From the NCBI GenBank assembly GCA_963798865.1, contig CAWCVZ010000009.1, positions 620,001-684,000 on the forward strand: 64,000 bases of DNA, read 5' to 3'. Positions 43,897 to 53,648 of this stretch are shown piece after piece. A program made the translations under genes and the position numbers. Positions within the stretch are counted from its first letter, which is position 1. Each line of letters begins with the position of its first letter. A model generated the notes under the pieces. That model was given only the letters and a program-made list of their open reading frames with translations, had not been told where the DNA came from and made no database searches. The DNA is from RBG-16-34-14 sp963798865. GTDB taxonomy: Bacteria; Bacteroidota; Ignavibacteria; Ignavibacteriales; Ignavibacteriaceae.

Positions 43897-44799
43897 ATGA
43901 CAACTGAAAATAAAGAAGAATTAAAAGACGATAATAGTTCAGGGAAAGTTTTTGTAAAAGATAAATCTTTTCAGGAAGCGCAGGTAGAAAGATTTTCCCG
44001 GTTGAACAGGGTGCTTCATATTTCTATGATTGTGAGTTTTATTAGTCTTGCTTTAACCGGTATGACTTTAAAGTTTTCTTATACAGGCTGGGCTGTTTTT
44101 CTCTCCGGGTTCTTTGGTGGTTTTGAATTTGCCGGATATATTCATCGGTTTGCTGCAGTAATTATGTTCACTGTTTTTACAACGCATATAATTGATCTTT
44201 TAAGGATTAAGCAAAAAGAAAAAAAATCTTTCAGGGAATTAATATTTGGCCCCGACTCAATGTTATTTAATCGAAAAGATTTAAAAGAATTTATCGATTC
44301 CCTTAAATGGTTCATTGGTTTAGGTGATAGACCCGAATATGGCAGATGGACTTACTGGGAAAAGTTCGATTACTTTGCAGTGTTCTGGGGAATTTTTATT
44401 ATCGGATCTACCGGTTTAACATTATGGTTCCCTGAATTTTTAACTCAGTTTGTTCCGGGCTGGGTTATTAATGTAGCTACAATTATTCATAGTGATGAAG
44501 CTTTATTAGCAACCGGATTTATTTTTACAGTACATTTCTTCAATACCCATCTGCGTCCGGAAAAATTTCCGATGGATATTGTTATTTTTTCCGGACGTGT
44601 ACCGCTTGAAGAATTCAAACTTGACCGGCCAAAGGAATATAAAGAAATGGTGGAAAAAGGAGAATTAGAAAAACATCTGGTTGAACCTTATCCTCCAATT
44701 GTAATAAGAGCAATAAAGATATTCGGATGGACAGCTTTAACATTAGGATTTAGCATTATTATCTGGATAATTTATGCTATGCTTTTTGCATACAGATAG
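43897..44799 (+). CDS. Cytochrome b-type membrane subunit
   Basis: A 300-residue membrane protein of the cytochrome b561/formate-dehydrogenase gamma type. Helices near residues 40-65, 88-110, 165-190 and 200-225, plus a last one at 270-295, carry conserved His residues (LHISMIVSF, YIHRFAAVIMFTVFTTHII, IIHSDEALLATGFIFTVHFFNTH). It begins two bases after the 19-haem gene and is similar in kind to the membrane part of the 13-haem fusion. The pair likely forms a quinol-linked electron transfer module across the inner membrane. Confidence 0.87.
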   Translation: MTTENKEELKDDNSSGKVFVKDKSFQEAQVERFSRLNRVLHISMIVSFISLALTGMTLKFSYTGWAVFLSGFFGGFEFAGYIHRFAAVIMFTVFTTHIIDLLRIKQKEKKSFRELIFGPDSMLFNRKDLKEFIDSLKWFIGLGDRPEYGRWTYWEKFDYFAVFWGIFIIGSTGLTLWFPEFLTQFVPGWVINVATIIHSDEALLATGFIFTVHFFNTHLRPEKFPMDIVIFSGRVPLEEFKLDRPKEYKEMVEKGELEKHLVEPYPPIVIRAIKIFGWTALTLGFSIIIWIIYAMLFAYR

Positions 44800-44838
44800 A
44801 TTTACTAATTTAGTATTTATTTTCACTGCTATACTTTA

Positions 44839-46332
44839 ATGAAAAAATTATTCCCGTCTTCATTTTATAATCCTATCACCCTTTCAGGGACAGCAATTGC
44901 TATTATCAGTTTCGGATTAATTCTCTTCTTAACAATTCTTGAAACATTCAGCAGTGAGCATAAACCATATATGGGCATTATTGCCTTTATAATCTTGCCT
45001 GCATTTTTATTAATAGGAATTGCTATAGCAATATTCGGAATTTTCAGAGAACGCCGGCGGGAAAGATTGGGTCTAGTCCATAAACATCGTCTCCCCAAAA
45101 TAGATTTAAACGACCCCCGCCACAGATTAGTATTTACAATTTTTTCAATTGGAACCATACTGCTTCTCATTTTTACTGCATTCGGTAGTTTTAAAGCTTA
45201 TGAGTACACAGAAACTGATGAATTTTGCGGTACAATATGTCATAAAGTAATGGAGCCTGAGTATACAGCTTACAAGTTTTCGCCGCATGCGCGGGTTGGC
45301 TGTGTAAAATGTCATATTGGTCCGGGGGCAACCTGGTTTGTTCGTTCAAAACTTTCCGGAGCTTACCAGGTTTATGCAGTATTAGCAAATGTTTATCCAA
45401 AACCAATACCCACCCCAATCGAAAATCTGCGCCCTGCCCAGGAAACCTGTGAACAATGCCACTGGCCTCAGAATTTTTATTTCGAGAAAAAAATAACAAA
45501 CACTTACTATATTTCAGATGAAAAAAATACTAAGTGGACGCTTGATCTCTTAATGAAAATAGGAGGCGGTAACGATGAGTCGGGAGTTACTTCCGGAATA
45601 CACTGGCACATGAATATTGCAAACGAAATAACTTATGCAACTTTTGATTCCAGCCGTTTGGATATTCCCTGGGTTAAAGTAAAATCACGCGATGGAAAGG
45701 AAAAAATTTACAGGGATATAAACAATAAACTTTCCGATGAGGAATTATTAAAAGGCTTTGTAAAAAAAATGGATTGTATTGATTGCCATAACAGACCTTC
45801 ACACATATACCATCCATCCGGTAAGTCCATGAATCGTTTTATGTCTGCTAATGCAATTGACAGGGACATCCCTTATATAAAAAGTATAGGAATTACAGCT
45901 CTCGAAAAATCATATTCAAAAAAAGATATTGCTCTTGATAGTATAAAATTAATAATAAATGAATTTTATGAGAGTAATTACCCGGATATATCAGAGAAGA
46001 AAAAGGAATCGATCCAGAAATCAATTAAAGAAATTCAAAATATATATTCTAGAAATTATTTTCCGGAGATGAATGTAAGCTGGAAAAAATTTCCCAACAA
46101 TATAGGTCATATGTATTCACCGGGCTGCTTCAGATGCCACGATGGAAATCATATTTCAGATGATGGGAAAATTTTATCTAAAGATTGTAATGTCTGCCAT
46201 ACAATACTTGCCCAGCAATATGAGCGGGATACTTTGAGAGTATCTCTTGGGGGTGTTGAATATGAGCACCCGGTAGATATCGGGAATTCCTGGAAAGAAA
46301 TGAATTGCAGCGTTTGTCATAGTAAAAACTAA
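44839..46332 (+). CDS. NapC/NirT-type multihaem cytochrome c
   Basis: A 497-residue membrane-attached cytochrome. Three hydrophobic segments occur in the first ~125 residues. Six CXXCH motifs follow (GCVKCH, TCEQCH, DCIDCH, GCFRCH, DCNVCH, NCSVCH). A first site is CGTICH at 45226-45243, a CX3CH spacing, with the typical NapC-like context KVMEPEYTAYKFSPHARV. The region GPGATWFVRSKLSGAYQVYAV matches quinol-oxidising NapC/NrfH relatives. Such proteins carry electrons from menaquinol to periplasmic partners. It lies between the b-type subunit and the Rieske gene. Confidence 0.88.
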   Translation: MKKLFPSSFYNPITLSGTAIAIISFGLILFLTILETFSSEHKPYMGIIAFIILPAFLLIGIAIAIFGIFRERRRERLGLVHKHRLPKIDLNDPRHRLVFTIFSIGTILLLIFTAFGSFKAYEYTETDEFCGTICHKVMEPEYTAYKFSPHARVGCVKCHIGPGATWFVRSKLSGAYQVYAVLANVYPKPIPTPIENLRPAQETCEQCHWPQNFYFEKKITNTYYISDEKNTKWTLDLLMKIGGGNDESGVTSGIHWHMNIANEITYATFDSSRLDIPWVKVKSRDGKEKIYRDINNKLSDEELLKGFVKKMDCIDCHNRPSHIYHPSGKSMNRFMSANAIDRDIPYIKSIGITALEKSYSKKDIALDSIKLIINEFYESNYPDISEKKKESIQKSIKEIQNIYSRNYFPEMNVSWKKFPNNIGHMYSPGCFRCHDGNHISDDGKILSKDCNVCHTILAQQYERDTLRVSLGGVEYEHPVDIGNSWKEMNCSVCHSKN

Positions 46333-46345
46333 AGGGGCCATTAAT

Positions 46346-46795
46346 ATGAATGTTAATCATTCAGGTGGTTATAAGAGACGGGATTTTTTAAAATACCTGA
46401 TCTCTGGTGGTTTAATAGGATTTGCCGGTATAATTCTCTATCCTTTATTTGAATATCTCAAACCTCCGAAACAACGCGAAGTAGAAGTATCAAGCGTTCT
46501 TGCAGGTAAAACTTCAGATTTTGAAAAGGACAGCGGAAAGATAATCAGGTTTGGGAATAAGCCTGCTATTGTTATAAATATGGGAGAAAATAATTTTAAA
46601 GCTTTTTCCGCTGTTTGTACACATCTTGATTGCACTGTTCAATACAGGAAAGATATGGGTTTGATTTGGTGTGCCTGCCATAATGGTAAATATGATCTCA
46701 ATGGGCGGAATATTTCCGGTCCGCCGCCGAAACCACTAGAGGAATATAGAGTGATTATTAAAGGGGAAGAAATTTACGTTTCAAAGAAAACCTGA
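46346..46795 (+). CDS. Rieske [2Fe-2S] protein
   Basis: A 149-residue Rieske subunit. It begins with a twin-arginine-type segment (GYKRRDFLKYLISGGLIGFAG) that probably doubles as a membrane anchor. The cluster-binding sites are CTHLDC near residue 92 and CACHNG near residue 110, both intact. It is followed by the cytochrome b gene seven bases later, as in qcrA-qcrB or petC-petB operons. It would accept an electron from quinol at the outer face of the inner membrane. Confidence 0.95.
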   Translation: MNVNHSGGYKRRDFLKYLISGGLIGFAGIILYPLFEYLKPPKQREVEVSSVLAGKTSDFEKDSGKIIRFGNKPAIVINMGENNFKAFSAVCTHLDCTVQYRKDMGLIWCACHNGKYDLNGRNISGPPPKPLEEYRVIIKGEEIYVSKKT

Positions 46796-46802
46796 GTAAA
46801 AC

Positions 46803-47882
46803 ATGAAAAATTTCTTAAAGAAAATTTATCTCTGGTTTAATGAAAGAGTAGAGCTGGAGGATTTTGTAAACTTCCTCGGAAAAAAATATGTACCCATTCA
46901 TAGTCATTCGGTGTGGTATTATTTCGGAGGAGTATCATTATTCTTTTTTATTATTCAGGTTATTACAGGAATATTATTACTTTTTTATTATAAAGCCAGT
47001 GCAGATCTTGCTTTTGAGAGTATCCAGTTCATTATGTCAAAAGTAGAATTCGGCTGGCTGATCCGTTCAATTCATGGGTGGGCGGCAAATCTATTTATCC
47101 TTTCGGTTTTCATTCATATGTTCAGCGTGCTTTTTGAAAAAGCCTACCGAAAGCCGCGTGAAATGACCTGGGTGACAGGTGTAATAATGTTCTTTATGAC
47201 TTTAGGATTTGGATTCAGCGGATACCTGCTGCCCTGGAATGAACTTGCTTTTTTTGCAACTAAAGTTGGATCGGATATTGTTGGCGCCGTTCCATTAATA
47301 GGAGAGCCATTAAAAGTTTTTATGCGCGGCGGTGATGATGTAACAGGGGCTACATTATCCAGGCTTTTTGGTTTTCATGTTGCTCTTTTCCCCGGGATAT
47401 TTACAATACTACTTGGAGTCCATTTAATTCTTGTTCAAAGGCAGGGGATGAGTGAGCCTCTCGAATTTGAGATTGAAAAAAAAGCAGAAAAAAAGAAGAT
47501 GCCTTTCTTTCCAAACTTTATGCTGCGGGATTTATTGTTATGGCTTATAGTTCTGAACATCTTAGCTATACTTGCAGTTTTTTTCCCGGCTGAACTCGGA
47601 TCAAAAGCAGATCCTTTTGCTTCCGCTCCTGCAGGCATTAAACCGGAATGGTATTTCCTCTTTATGTTTCAAACTTTGAAGTATTTCCCAGGTCATATAT
47701 GGTTTATTGAAGGGGAGGTTTTTGGAATTTTATTGTTTGGCATTGCCGGAATTTTATGGCTCCTGGTTCCTTTCTGGGATGTAAAAAGCACAAAGGGTAA
47801 ACGAAACCGAATAATTAATTATTTAGGAATTCTTGCTGTAATATATATTATTGTCTTAACAATACTTGGATGGGCATCATGA
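46803..47882 (+). CDS. Cytochrome b (b6-type) of a Rieske/cytochrome b complex
   Basis: A 359-residue quinol-oxidising cytochrome b. The b6-like part spans about residues 1-215, with haem-ligating His pairs in HGWAANLFILSVFIH and FHVALFPGIFTILLGVH; the 14-residue spacing of the second pair is b6-like. The C-terminal part contains PAGIKPEWYFLFMFQTL with the PEWY motif of the quinol site, and ends in a last helix. The length is shorter than mitochondrial cytochrome b but longer than b6 alone, so it is a fused b6/subunit IV type. The stop overlaps the next start (ATGA). Confidence 0.93.
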   Translation: MKNFLKKIYLWFNERVELEDFVNFLGKKYVPIHSHSVWYYFGGVSLFFFIIQVITGILLLFYYKASADLAFESIQFIMSKVEFGWLIRSIHGWAANLFILSVFIHMFSVLFEKAYRKPREMTWVTGVIMFFMTLGFGFSGYLLPWNELAFFATKVGSDIVGAVPLIGEPLKVFMRGGDDVTGATLSRLFGFHVALFPGIFTILLGVHLILVQRQGMSEPLEFEIEKKAEKKKMPFFPNFMLRDLLLWLIVLNILAILAVFFPAELGSKADPFASAPAGIKPEWYFLFMFQTLKYFPGHIWFIEGEVFGILLFGIAGILWLLVPFWDVKSTKGKRNRIINYLGILAVIYIIVLTILGWAS

Positions 47883-49333
47883 AAAAAGCCGCAGCAGTAC
47901 TTGTATTAATATATAGCATTTCTCTTTCCGGTTATACTCCTGTAGATAATGATGAGTGCTTTAACTGTCATGAGGCTTTAGGTGATAAGCCTTCTCAACT
48001 ATATAAAAACGATATTCATTATAAGAACGGAATTTCCTGTACCGGTTGTCATGGTGGTAATAATAAATCTGATGATATGGATATAGCCATGAGTAAAAAT
48101 ACAGGATTCCTTGGCGTACCGAAAGGAGATGATATTTCCGAGAGATGTTCCACCTGTCATTCTGATTCTGTATTTATGAAAAAGTACAATATCCATCTTC
48201 CTGTCAATCAAATGAGCCTGCTTAAGAATAGCGTACATGGAAAATTGGCCTTAAATGGTAAAGAACGGATTGTACAATGTATAACTTGTCATAATGCTCA
48301 TGGTATTGTTTCGGTTAAGGACCATTCTTCTCCTGTATATCCTTTAAATGTTCCTGGTACCTGTGCTAAATGCCATAGTAATACATTATTTATGCGGACT
48401 TATAATCCATCCTTGCCTGTAGATCAGCTTGATAAATACAGAACAAGTATTCATGGATTAAGAAATGCAAGGGGAGATTCAAAAACCGCAGAATGCGCTA
48501 ATTGCCATGGATATCATGATATACTTTCTGTTAAAGATGCTAATTCAGAAGTTTATCCTATTAACCTGCCTCATACCTGTGCAAAGTGTCATAGTAATGC
48601 CGATTACATGAAAGAATATAAAATTCCAATTCAGCAGTTTGAAAAATTTTCCAATAGTGTTCACGGTATTGCTCTTTTAGAAAAGGGTGATCTGAACGCG
48701 CCTTCGTGTAACAACTGTCATGGTAATCATGGGGCAGTGCCTCCGGGAGTTGAATCTATTTCAAAAGTTTGCGGTACCTGTCATGTTCTAAATGCCGATC
48801 TGTTTTCTTCAAGCCCGCATAAAAAAGCTTTTGATGAACACAATTATCCCGAATGTGAAACTTGCCACGGTAATCATCTGATAATAACTGCAACCAACAA
48901 ACTGCTTGGTGTAACTAAAGAAGCTATTTGCAGCAAATGCCATAACGAGAATGAAAATGTAAAAGGTTATTTGGTTGCAAAAGAGATGCGTAAGTTAATG
49001 GATAGCCTGGATCAATCAGAAAAGATTGCTTCGAATTTGATTAATGATGCTGAACAAAAAGGAATGGAAATTTCTGAGGCTAAATTCAAGCTAAGGGATG
49101 CTCACCAGGCAAAACTCCAGGCCCGTACAATGGTTCACTCTTTTAATGAAGAAAAATTCAAGGAAATTATTGATGGTAAAGGTCTGAACACTACGAATGA
49201 AGTTATTGCCGAAGCAAGGAATGCAATTGATGAATTTTATTTCAGAAGGATAGGTTTGGTTGTTTCTGTTTTAATAATCAGCTTTTTAGCTGTTATGCTT
49301 TTTCTTTACATAAGGCGTATAGAAAGAAAATAA
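47879..49333 (+). CDS. 11-haem cytochrome c with C-terminal membrane anchor
   Basis: A ~484-residue exported cytochrome. A signal peptide covers residues 1-21. Eleven CXXCH motifs run from DECFNCHEA to AICSKCHNE. Three near-repeats of about 75 residues are visible, each with the pattern CAKCHSN...YxxSIHG. After residue ~370 comes a long helical, coiled-coil-like region and one membrane helix near the C-terminus (VSVLIISFLAVMLFLYI). I chose the ATG that overlaps the cytochrome b stop; an in-frame ATG nine bases upstream is also possible. It would act as the electron acceptor of the Rieske/cytochrome b complex in place of a cytochrome c1. Confidence 0.88.
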   Translation: MKKAAAVLVLIYSISLSGYTPVDNDECFNCHEALGDKPSQLYKNDIHYKNGISCTGCHGGNNKSDDMDIAMSKNTGFLGVPKGDDISERCSTCHSDSVFMKKYNIHLPVNQMSLLKNSVHGKLALNGKERIVQCITCHNAHGIVSVKDHSSPVYPLNVPGTCAKCHSNTLFMRTYNPSLPVDQLDKYRTSIHGLRNARGDSKTAECANCHGYHDILSVKDANSEVYPINLPHTCAKCHSNADYMKEYKIPIQQFEKFSNSVHGIALLEKGDLNAPSCNNCHGNHGAVPPGVESISKVCGTCHVLNADLFSSSPHKKAFDEHNYPECETCHGNHLIITATNKLLGVTKEAICSKCHNENENVKGYLVAKEMRKLMDSLDQSEKIASNLINDAEQKGMEISEAKFKLRDAHQAKLQARTMVHSFNEEKFKEIIDGKGLNTTNEVIAEARNAIDEFYFRRIGLVVSVLIISFLAVMLFLYIRRIERK

Positions 49334-49370
49334 CCAGTGAGAAAAGTAATCTTAGTTTTGAGGAGGTAAA

Positions 49371-51011
49371 ATGAAAACTCTCTCTGAAGACAGCGGCACT
49401 AATGAAATAATTAATTATTTGAATAAGCTTGAAAAAAGAATTTCAAAATTAGAAAATCGTTCACAAATTTTCGGAAGTGAAGAACCTACTGCTGAACCTA
49501 CGGAGTTGAAAACTTCTGATGAAACTCCTGTAAAAGAAAGAAACGAAGATCAATTAGAATTCAGAATCGGGCAGTTTTGGCTGGCTAAGATTGGAATAAT
49601 TGTTTTAATAATAGGGTTTGCATTTTTTTTAACATTACCTCATGAGAACTTCACACCCGGTATACCAAGCCTTTTAGGTTTTATATTTGCAGGTGGTTTG
49701 GCTCTGCTTTCACGTTACTGGAAAAATAACTTTCCTTACATCTGTTCTTATTTAACAGGGGGAGCTTTCGTATTATTATATTTTGCAACACTCCGTCTAT
49801 ATTTCTTTAGTTTAAATCCGATTTTCAAAAATATAGTTATAGAGATAATCCTCCTTTTATTAGTCTCTGTAATTACATTTGTCTATTCTGTTAAAAAACG
49901 TTCGATTTATTTTTCTGCCCTGGCACTGACCTTAGCATTCGCTTCAGCAATTGTTAGTGATAATTCTTTCTTTGTCTTTTTAACAATAGTATTTCTTTCA
50001 GCATTAGTTGTTTATCTGAATATTAAATTTCAATGGCAGAACCTGGTTATTTTTGGTATTGTATTAGCTTTCTTTACACATTTATTATGGTTTTTTAATA
50101 ATCCTGTTCTTGGTAAAACTTTTCTATTAGTAACTTCTCAGGGAATAAATTCTCTCTTCCTTTTATTGTATGCTTCAATATTTTTATTTGGAAATTATAT
50201 TGCGGCAAAACCATCAGAGGACTATAACACAATTATCAGTAATACATTAATAATTGTTTTTTCATATGGTCTGTTCCTTTTAATAACTCTAATTCAATCT
50301 CCACCTGCAATTGGTTTTTATCATCTTATTGCTTCAATAGTTTTCTTAATTTTCTCCGTTTTGTACTGGACTAAATTTAAAAGCAAATACTCAACATTTG
50401 TTTTAGCAATGACTGGTTATCTTGCACTTAGTGTTGCTATAATTATTCAATTTGAAGTGCCTAATTTTTTTATCTGGCTTTGCTGGCAAAGCCTGTTAGT
50501 GCTTTCAACTGCGGTTTGGTTCAGATCCAGGTTTATTGTTACCGCTAATTTTGTAATCTATTTTCTGATAATAGTAGCATACCTTGCTTATGAAGGGAAA
50601 ATTAATACAGTAAGTATTAGCTATGGTGTTGTAGCATTGTTAAGCGCAAGAATTCTAAATTGGAAAAAAGATAAACTGGAACTTAGAACAGAGTACATGA
50701 GGAACTCATATCTTTTTATTGCACTGCTGATAATTCCTTATGCATTATATAATGTACTGCCGTCTGGTTTTGTTGGTTTATCATGGCTGGCCGTTGCAAT
50801 TATTTATTATGCTTTAAGCGTTATTCTTAAAAACAAAAAGTACCGGTGGATGGCACTACTTACCTTATTGCTTACAGTTTTTTATGTATTGATACTTGGT
50901 ATCAGCAGTTCGAGTTCGGCTCTGAAAATAATATCTTTTTTAATTCTGGGGATAGTATTAATTTTACTATCGATAATATATGCAAGAAATAAACTAAAGG
51001 CAGAGAAATAG
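49371..51011 (+). CDS. DUF2339-type polytopic membrane protein
   Basis: A 546-residue protein with a cytoplasmic coiled-coil N-terminus (residues 10-35, INYLNKLEKRISKLENR) and a charged linker. From residue ~70 there are many predicted helices up to the C-terminus. The pattern FRIGQFWLAKIGIIVLIIGFAFFL followed by a long membrane domain matches the DUF2339 family; the function of the family is unknown. GAGGAGGT lies close before the ATG. It stands at the end of the cytochrome cluster but need not belong to it. Confidence 0.8.
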   Translation: MKTLSEDSGTNEIINYLNKLEKRISKLENRSQIFGSEEPTAEPTELKTSDETPVKERNEDQLEFRIGQFWLAKIGIIVLIIGFAFFLTLPHENFTPGIPSLLGFIFAGGLALLSRYWKNNFPYICSYLTGGAFVLLYFATLRLYFFSLNPIFKNIVIEIILLLLVSVITFVYSVKKRSIYFSALALTLAFASAIVSDNSFFVFLTIVFLSALVVYLNIKFQWQNLVIFGIVLAFFTHLLWFFNNPVLGKTFLLVTSQGINSLFLLLYASIFLFGNYIAAKPSEDYNTIISNTLIIVFSYGLFLLITLIQSPPAIGFYHLIASIVFLIFSVLYWTKFKSKYSTFVLAMTGYLALSVAIIIQFEVPNFFIWLCWQSLLVLSTAVWFRSRFIVTANFVIYFLIIVAYLAYEGKINTVSISYGVVALLSARILNWKKDKLELRTEYMRNSYLFIALLIIPYALYNVLPSGFVGLSWLAVAIIYYALSVILKNKKYRWMALLTLLLTVFYVLILGISSSSSALKIISFLILGIVLILLSIIYARNKLKAEK

Positions 51012-51118
51012 TGGAATGGAATGTTGGTTCTCTAAAAAAACAAATTCTTAACCATTCGGATAAATAAAAATAAATTAATAAAGCTATACAAATGATAGCT
51101 CAGGAGTAAAAAGAATAA

Positions 51119-53399
51119 ATGAAAAAATATCTGGAAGAAGCACTTGAATACCATAGCATGGGTCGAAAAGGAAAGATAGAAGTTGTTGCTACAAAACCAT
51201 GCTTAACCTCACGCGATTTATCACTGGCTTACACACCGGGAGTCGCAGAACCTTGCAGGATGATTGAAAAAAATGAAGATGATGTTTACAAATATACAGC
51301 TAAGGGAAACCTTGTTGCTGTAGTTTCAAATGGAACTGCTGTTTTAGGATTGGGAGATATTGGTCCCTTAGCAGGCAAACCCGTTATGGAAGGAAAAGGA
51401 ATCCTCTTTAAAAGATTTGCGGATATTGATGTATTTGATATCGAAGTTAAAAGTAAAGATCCGAAGGAAGTTATTAAAGTTGTTCAGCTTTTAGAACCTA
51501 CTTTTGGCGGAATAAACCTTGAAGATATTAAGGCACCGGAATGCTTTGAGATAGAAGAGACTTTAAAAGAAACAATGAACATTCCTGTTTTCCATGATGA
51601 CCAGCACGGAACTGCGATAATTTCCTGTGCCGCTTTAATTAATGCAGTTGAAGTTGCCGGTAAAAAACTTTCCGAAATTAAAATTGTTGTAAACGGTGCA
51701 GGTGCTTCGGCAATATCCTGCAGTAAAATGTATATAGCTGCCGGTGTAAAAAGAGAAAATACTAGTTATGTTTGATTCAAAAGGCTGCCTTACTAAAGAC
51801 AGAACAGATCTAAACAAATATAAAATGGAATTTGCTACCGATAAGAAATACAGCTCTCTGCTTGAAGCATTTAAAGGCGCAGATGTTTTTGTTGGTTTAT
51901 CAAAGGGTGGTGTAGTTTCAAAAGATATGATAAAAGTTATGGCAGATGACCCGATTGTATTTGCAATGGCTAATCCCGATCCTGAAATAACATATGAAGA
52001 TGCAATTTCTGTAAGAACAGATTTAATTATGGCAACAGGAAGAAGCGATTATCCAAACCAGGTTAATAATGTTTTAGGCTTCCCGTTCATATTCCGCGGC
52101 GCATTGGATGTAAGAGCAACTTCAATAAATGAACAAATGAAAATGGCAGCAGTAAAAGCTCTTGCTTCACTTGCAAAAGAAAAAGTTCCTGAAATAGTTG
52201 TAGGTGCATACGGTGGAAAAGATTTTTCTTTCGGCAGAGAATATATAATTCCAAAACCTTTTGACCCGCGTGTATTATGGTATGTAGCTCCCGCAGTTGC
52301 AAAAGCTGCAATTGATTCAGGAGTTGCAAAACTAAAGATTGCAGATTGGAATGTTTATAAGGAAGAATTAAAAGAGCGTCTCGGTCTTTCAAAAGAAGTT
52401 GTTAGAATTATGATTCATAAAGCTCAGAAGAACCCGAAGCGTGTTGTATTCCCTGAAGGTGAAGAGGAAAAAATAATCAGAGCAGCCCATGTTATACGAA
52501 ACGAAAATATAGCATACCCGATTCTTCTTGGAAATGAATCTAATATAAAAAAGATGGTAAAATCACTTGGATATGATCAATCTGAATTTATTATTAAGGA
52601 TCCGTTGAAGAGCGAAGAAGCGGTTCATTATGCAATTGAGTTTTATAAAAAACGCCAGAGAAAAGGCGTTACTCTCAGCAGAGCAAAAAGATCAATGAAA
52701 GAGCCAATTTATTATGGTTGTATGATGGTCAAAAACGGAGATGCAGATACACTTATCAGCGGACTTACAACTCACTATCCAACTACAATAAGACCGGCTC
52801 TTGAATGCATCGGTGTTAAAGAAGGATTTAAAGTAGTATCGGGATTATACATTGTGGTAACTAAAAAAGATGTTTATTTCTTTGCAGATGCTACTGTGAA
52901 TGTTAATCCAAAAGCAGAAGAGCTTGCAGAGATAGCAATTTCTGCTGCGGATACTGTTAAGGAATTTGATGTTATTCCAAAAGTCGCAATGCTTTCATTC
53001 AGCAATTTTGGAAGTGCAAAATATCCTGAATCTGTAAAAGTTAGTGAAGCAGTTAAAATAGTTAAAAGATTAAGACCTGATTTAATTGTTGATGGTGAAA
53101 TGCAGGCTGATACTGCAATCGTTCCTGACATTGTTGAAAAAGAATATCCTTTCTGTGATATTAAAGGTGGGGCAAATGTCCTTGTATTTCCGGATTTAAA
53201 TTCCGGCAACATTGCGTATAAGCTTATGGCAAGAATAGGACAGGCAACCGTTATCGGTCCAGTTTTAATGGGAATGCAGAAACCTGTTCATGTTCTTCAG
53301 CGCGGAGCTACTGTTGATGATATAATTAATATGACTGCAATTGCAGTTGTTGAAGCAAATAAAAAACTGAGTTCAGCTAAAGAAGTTGTAGGAGTATAA
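51119..53399 (+). CDS. maeB: Malic enzyme with C-terminal phosphotransacetylase-like domain, frameshifted
   Basis: A ~760-residue MaeB-type enzyme that decarboxylates malate to pyruvate with NAD(P)H formation. The first part has SLAYTPGVAEPC and FHDDQHGTAIISCAAL (metal and catalytic sites), and ends at a TGA at 51773-51775. The frame shifts +1 near 51760, where GVKRENI should run into MFDSKGCLTKDR, and goes on to 53399. The second part contains the rest of the NAD(P)-binding domain and a phosphotransacetylase-like domain of ~330 residues (KAQKNPKRVVFPEGEEEKI onwards), which usually has regulatory rather than enzymatic function. The shift fits a 2-base loss in an AT repeat. A strong terminator follows. 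Confidence 0.92.
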
Positions 53400-53443
53400 A
53401 TTATCATTTAGAATTTGTTGAACCAGATTTGTATAATAAAGTT

Positions 53444-53470
53444 CGCCCCGGTTTTTCGGGGCGTTTTTTT
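53444..53470 (+). terminator. Rho-independent terminator after maeB
   Basis: CGCCCCG (53444-53450) and CGGGGCG (53457-53463) form a GC-rich stem with loop GTTTTT, followed directly by seven T. This is a strong intrinsic terminator by the usual criteria. Confidence 0.92.
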
Positions 53471-53648
53471 ATCTGTTAGATGCTGGATTTTTCGAGTGAT
53501 GCCTTTGGCAAAGTCCGGCATTAATTCAACTCTTTCATCCACTTTTGTGCAAAAGTTCTTAAAGAGTTATTCTTTTGTGAAACTATTGTTACAACTCAGT
53601 TCTATTTTATCACTTGTAATAAAAATCAATTAAAAGGAGTTTTAAAAA

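Noticed and set aside
52874..53212. Long minus-strand frame opposite maeB
   Set aside because: Shadow of the phosphotransacetylase-like domain.
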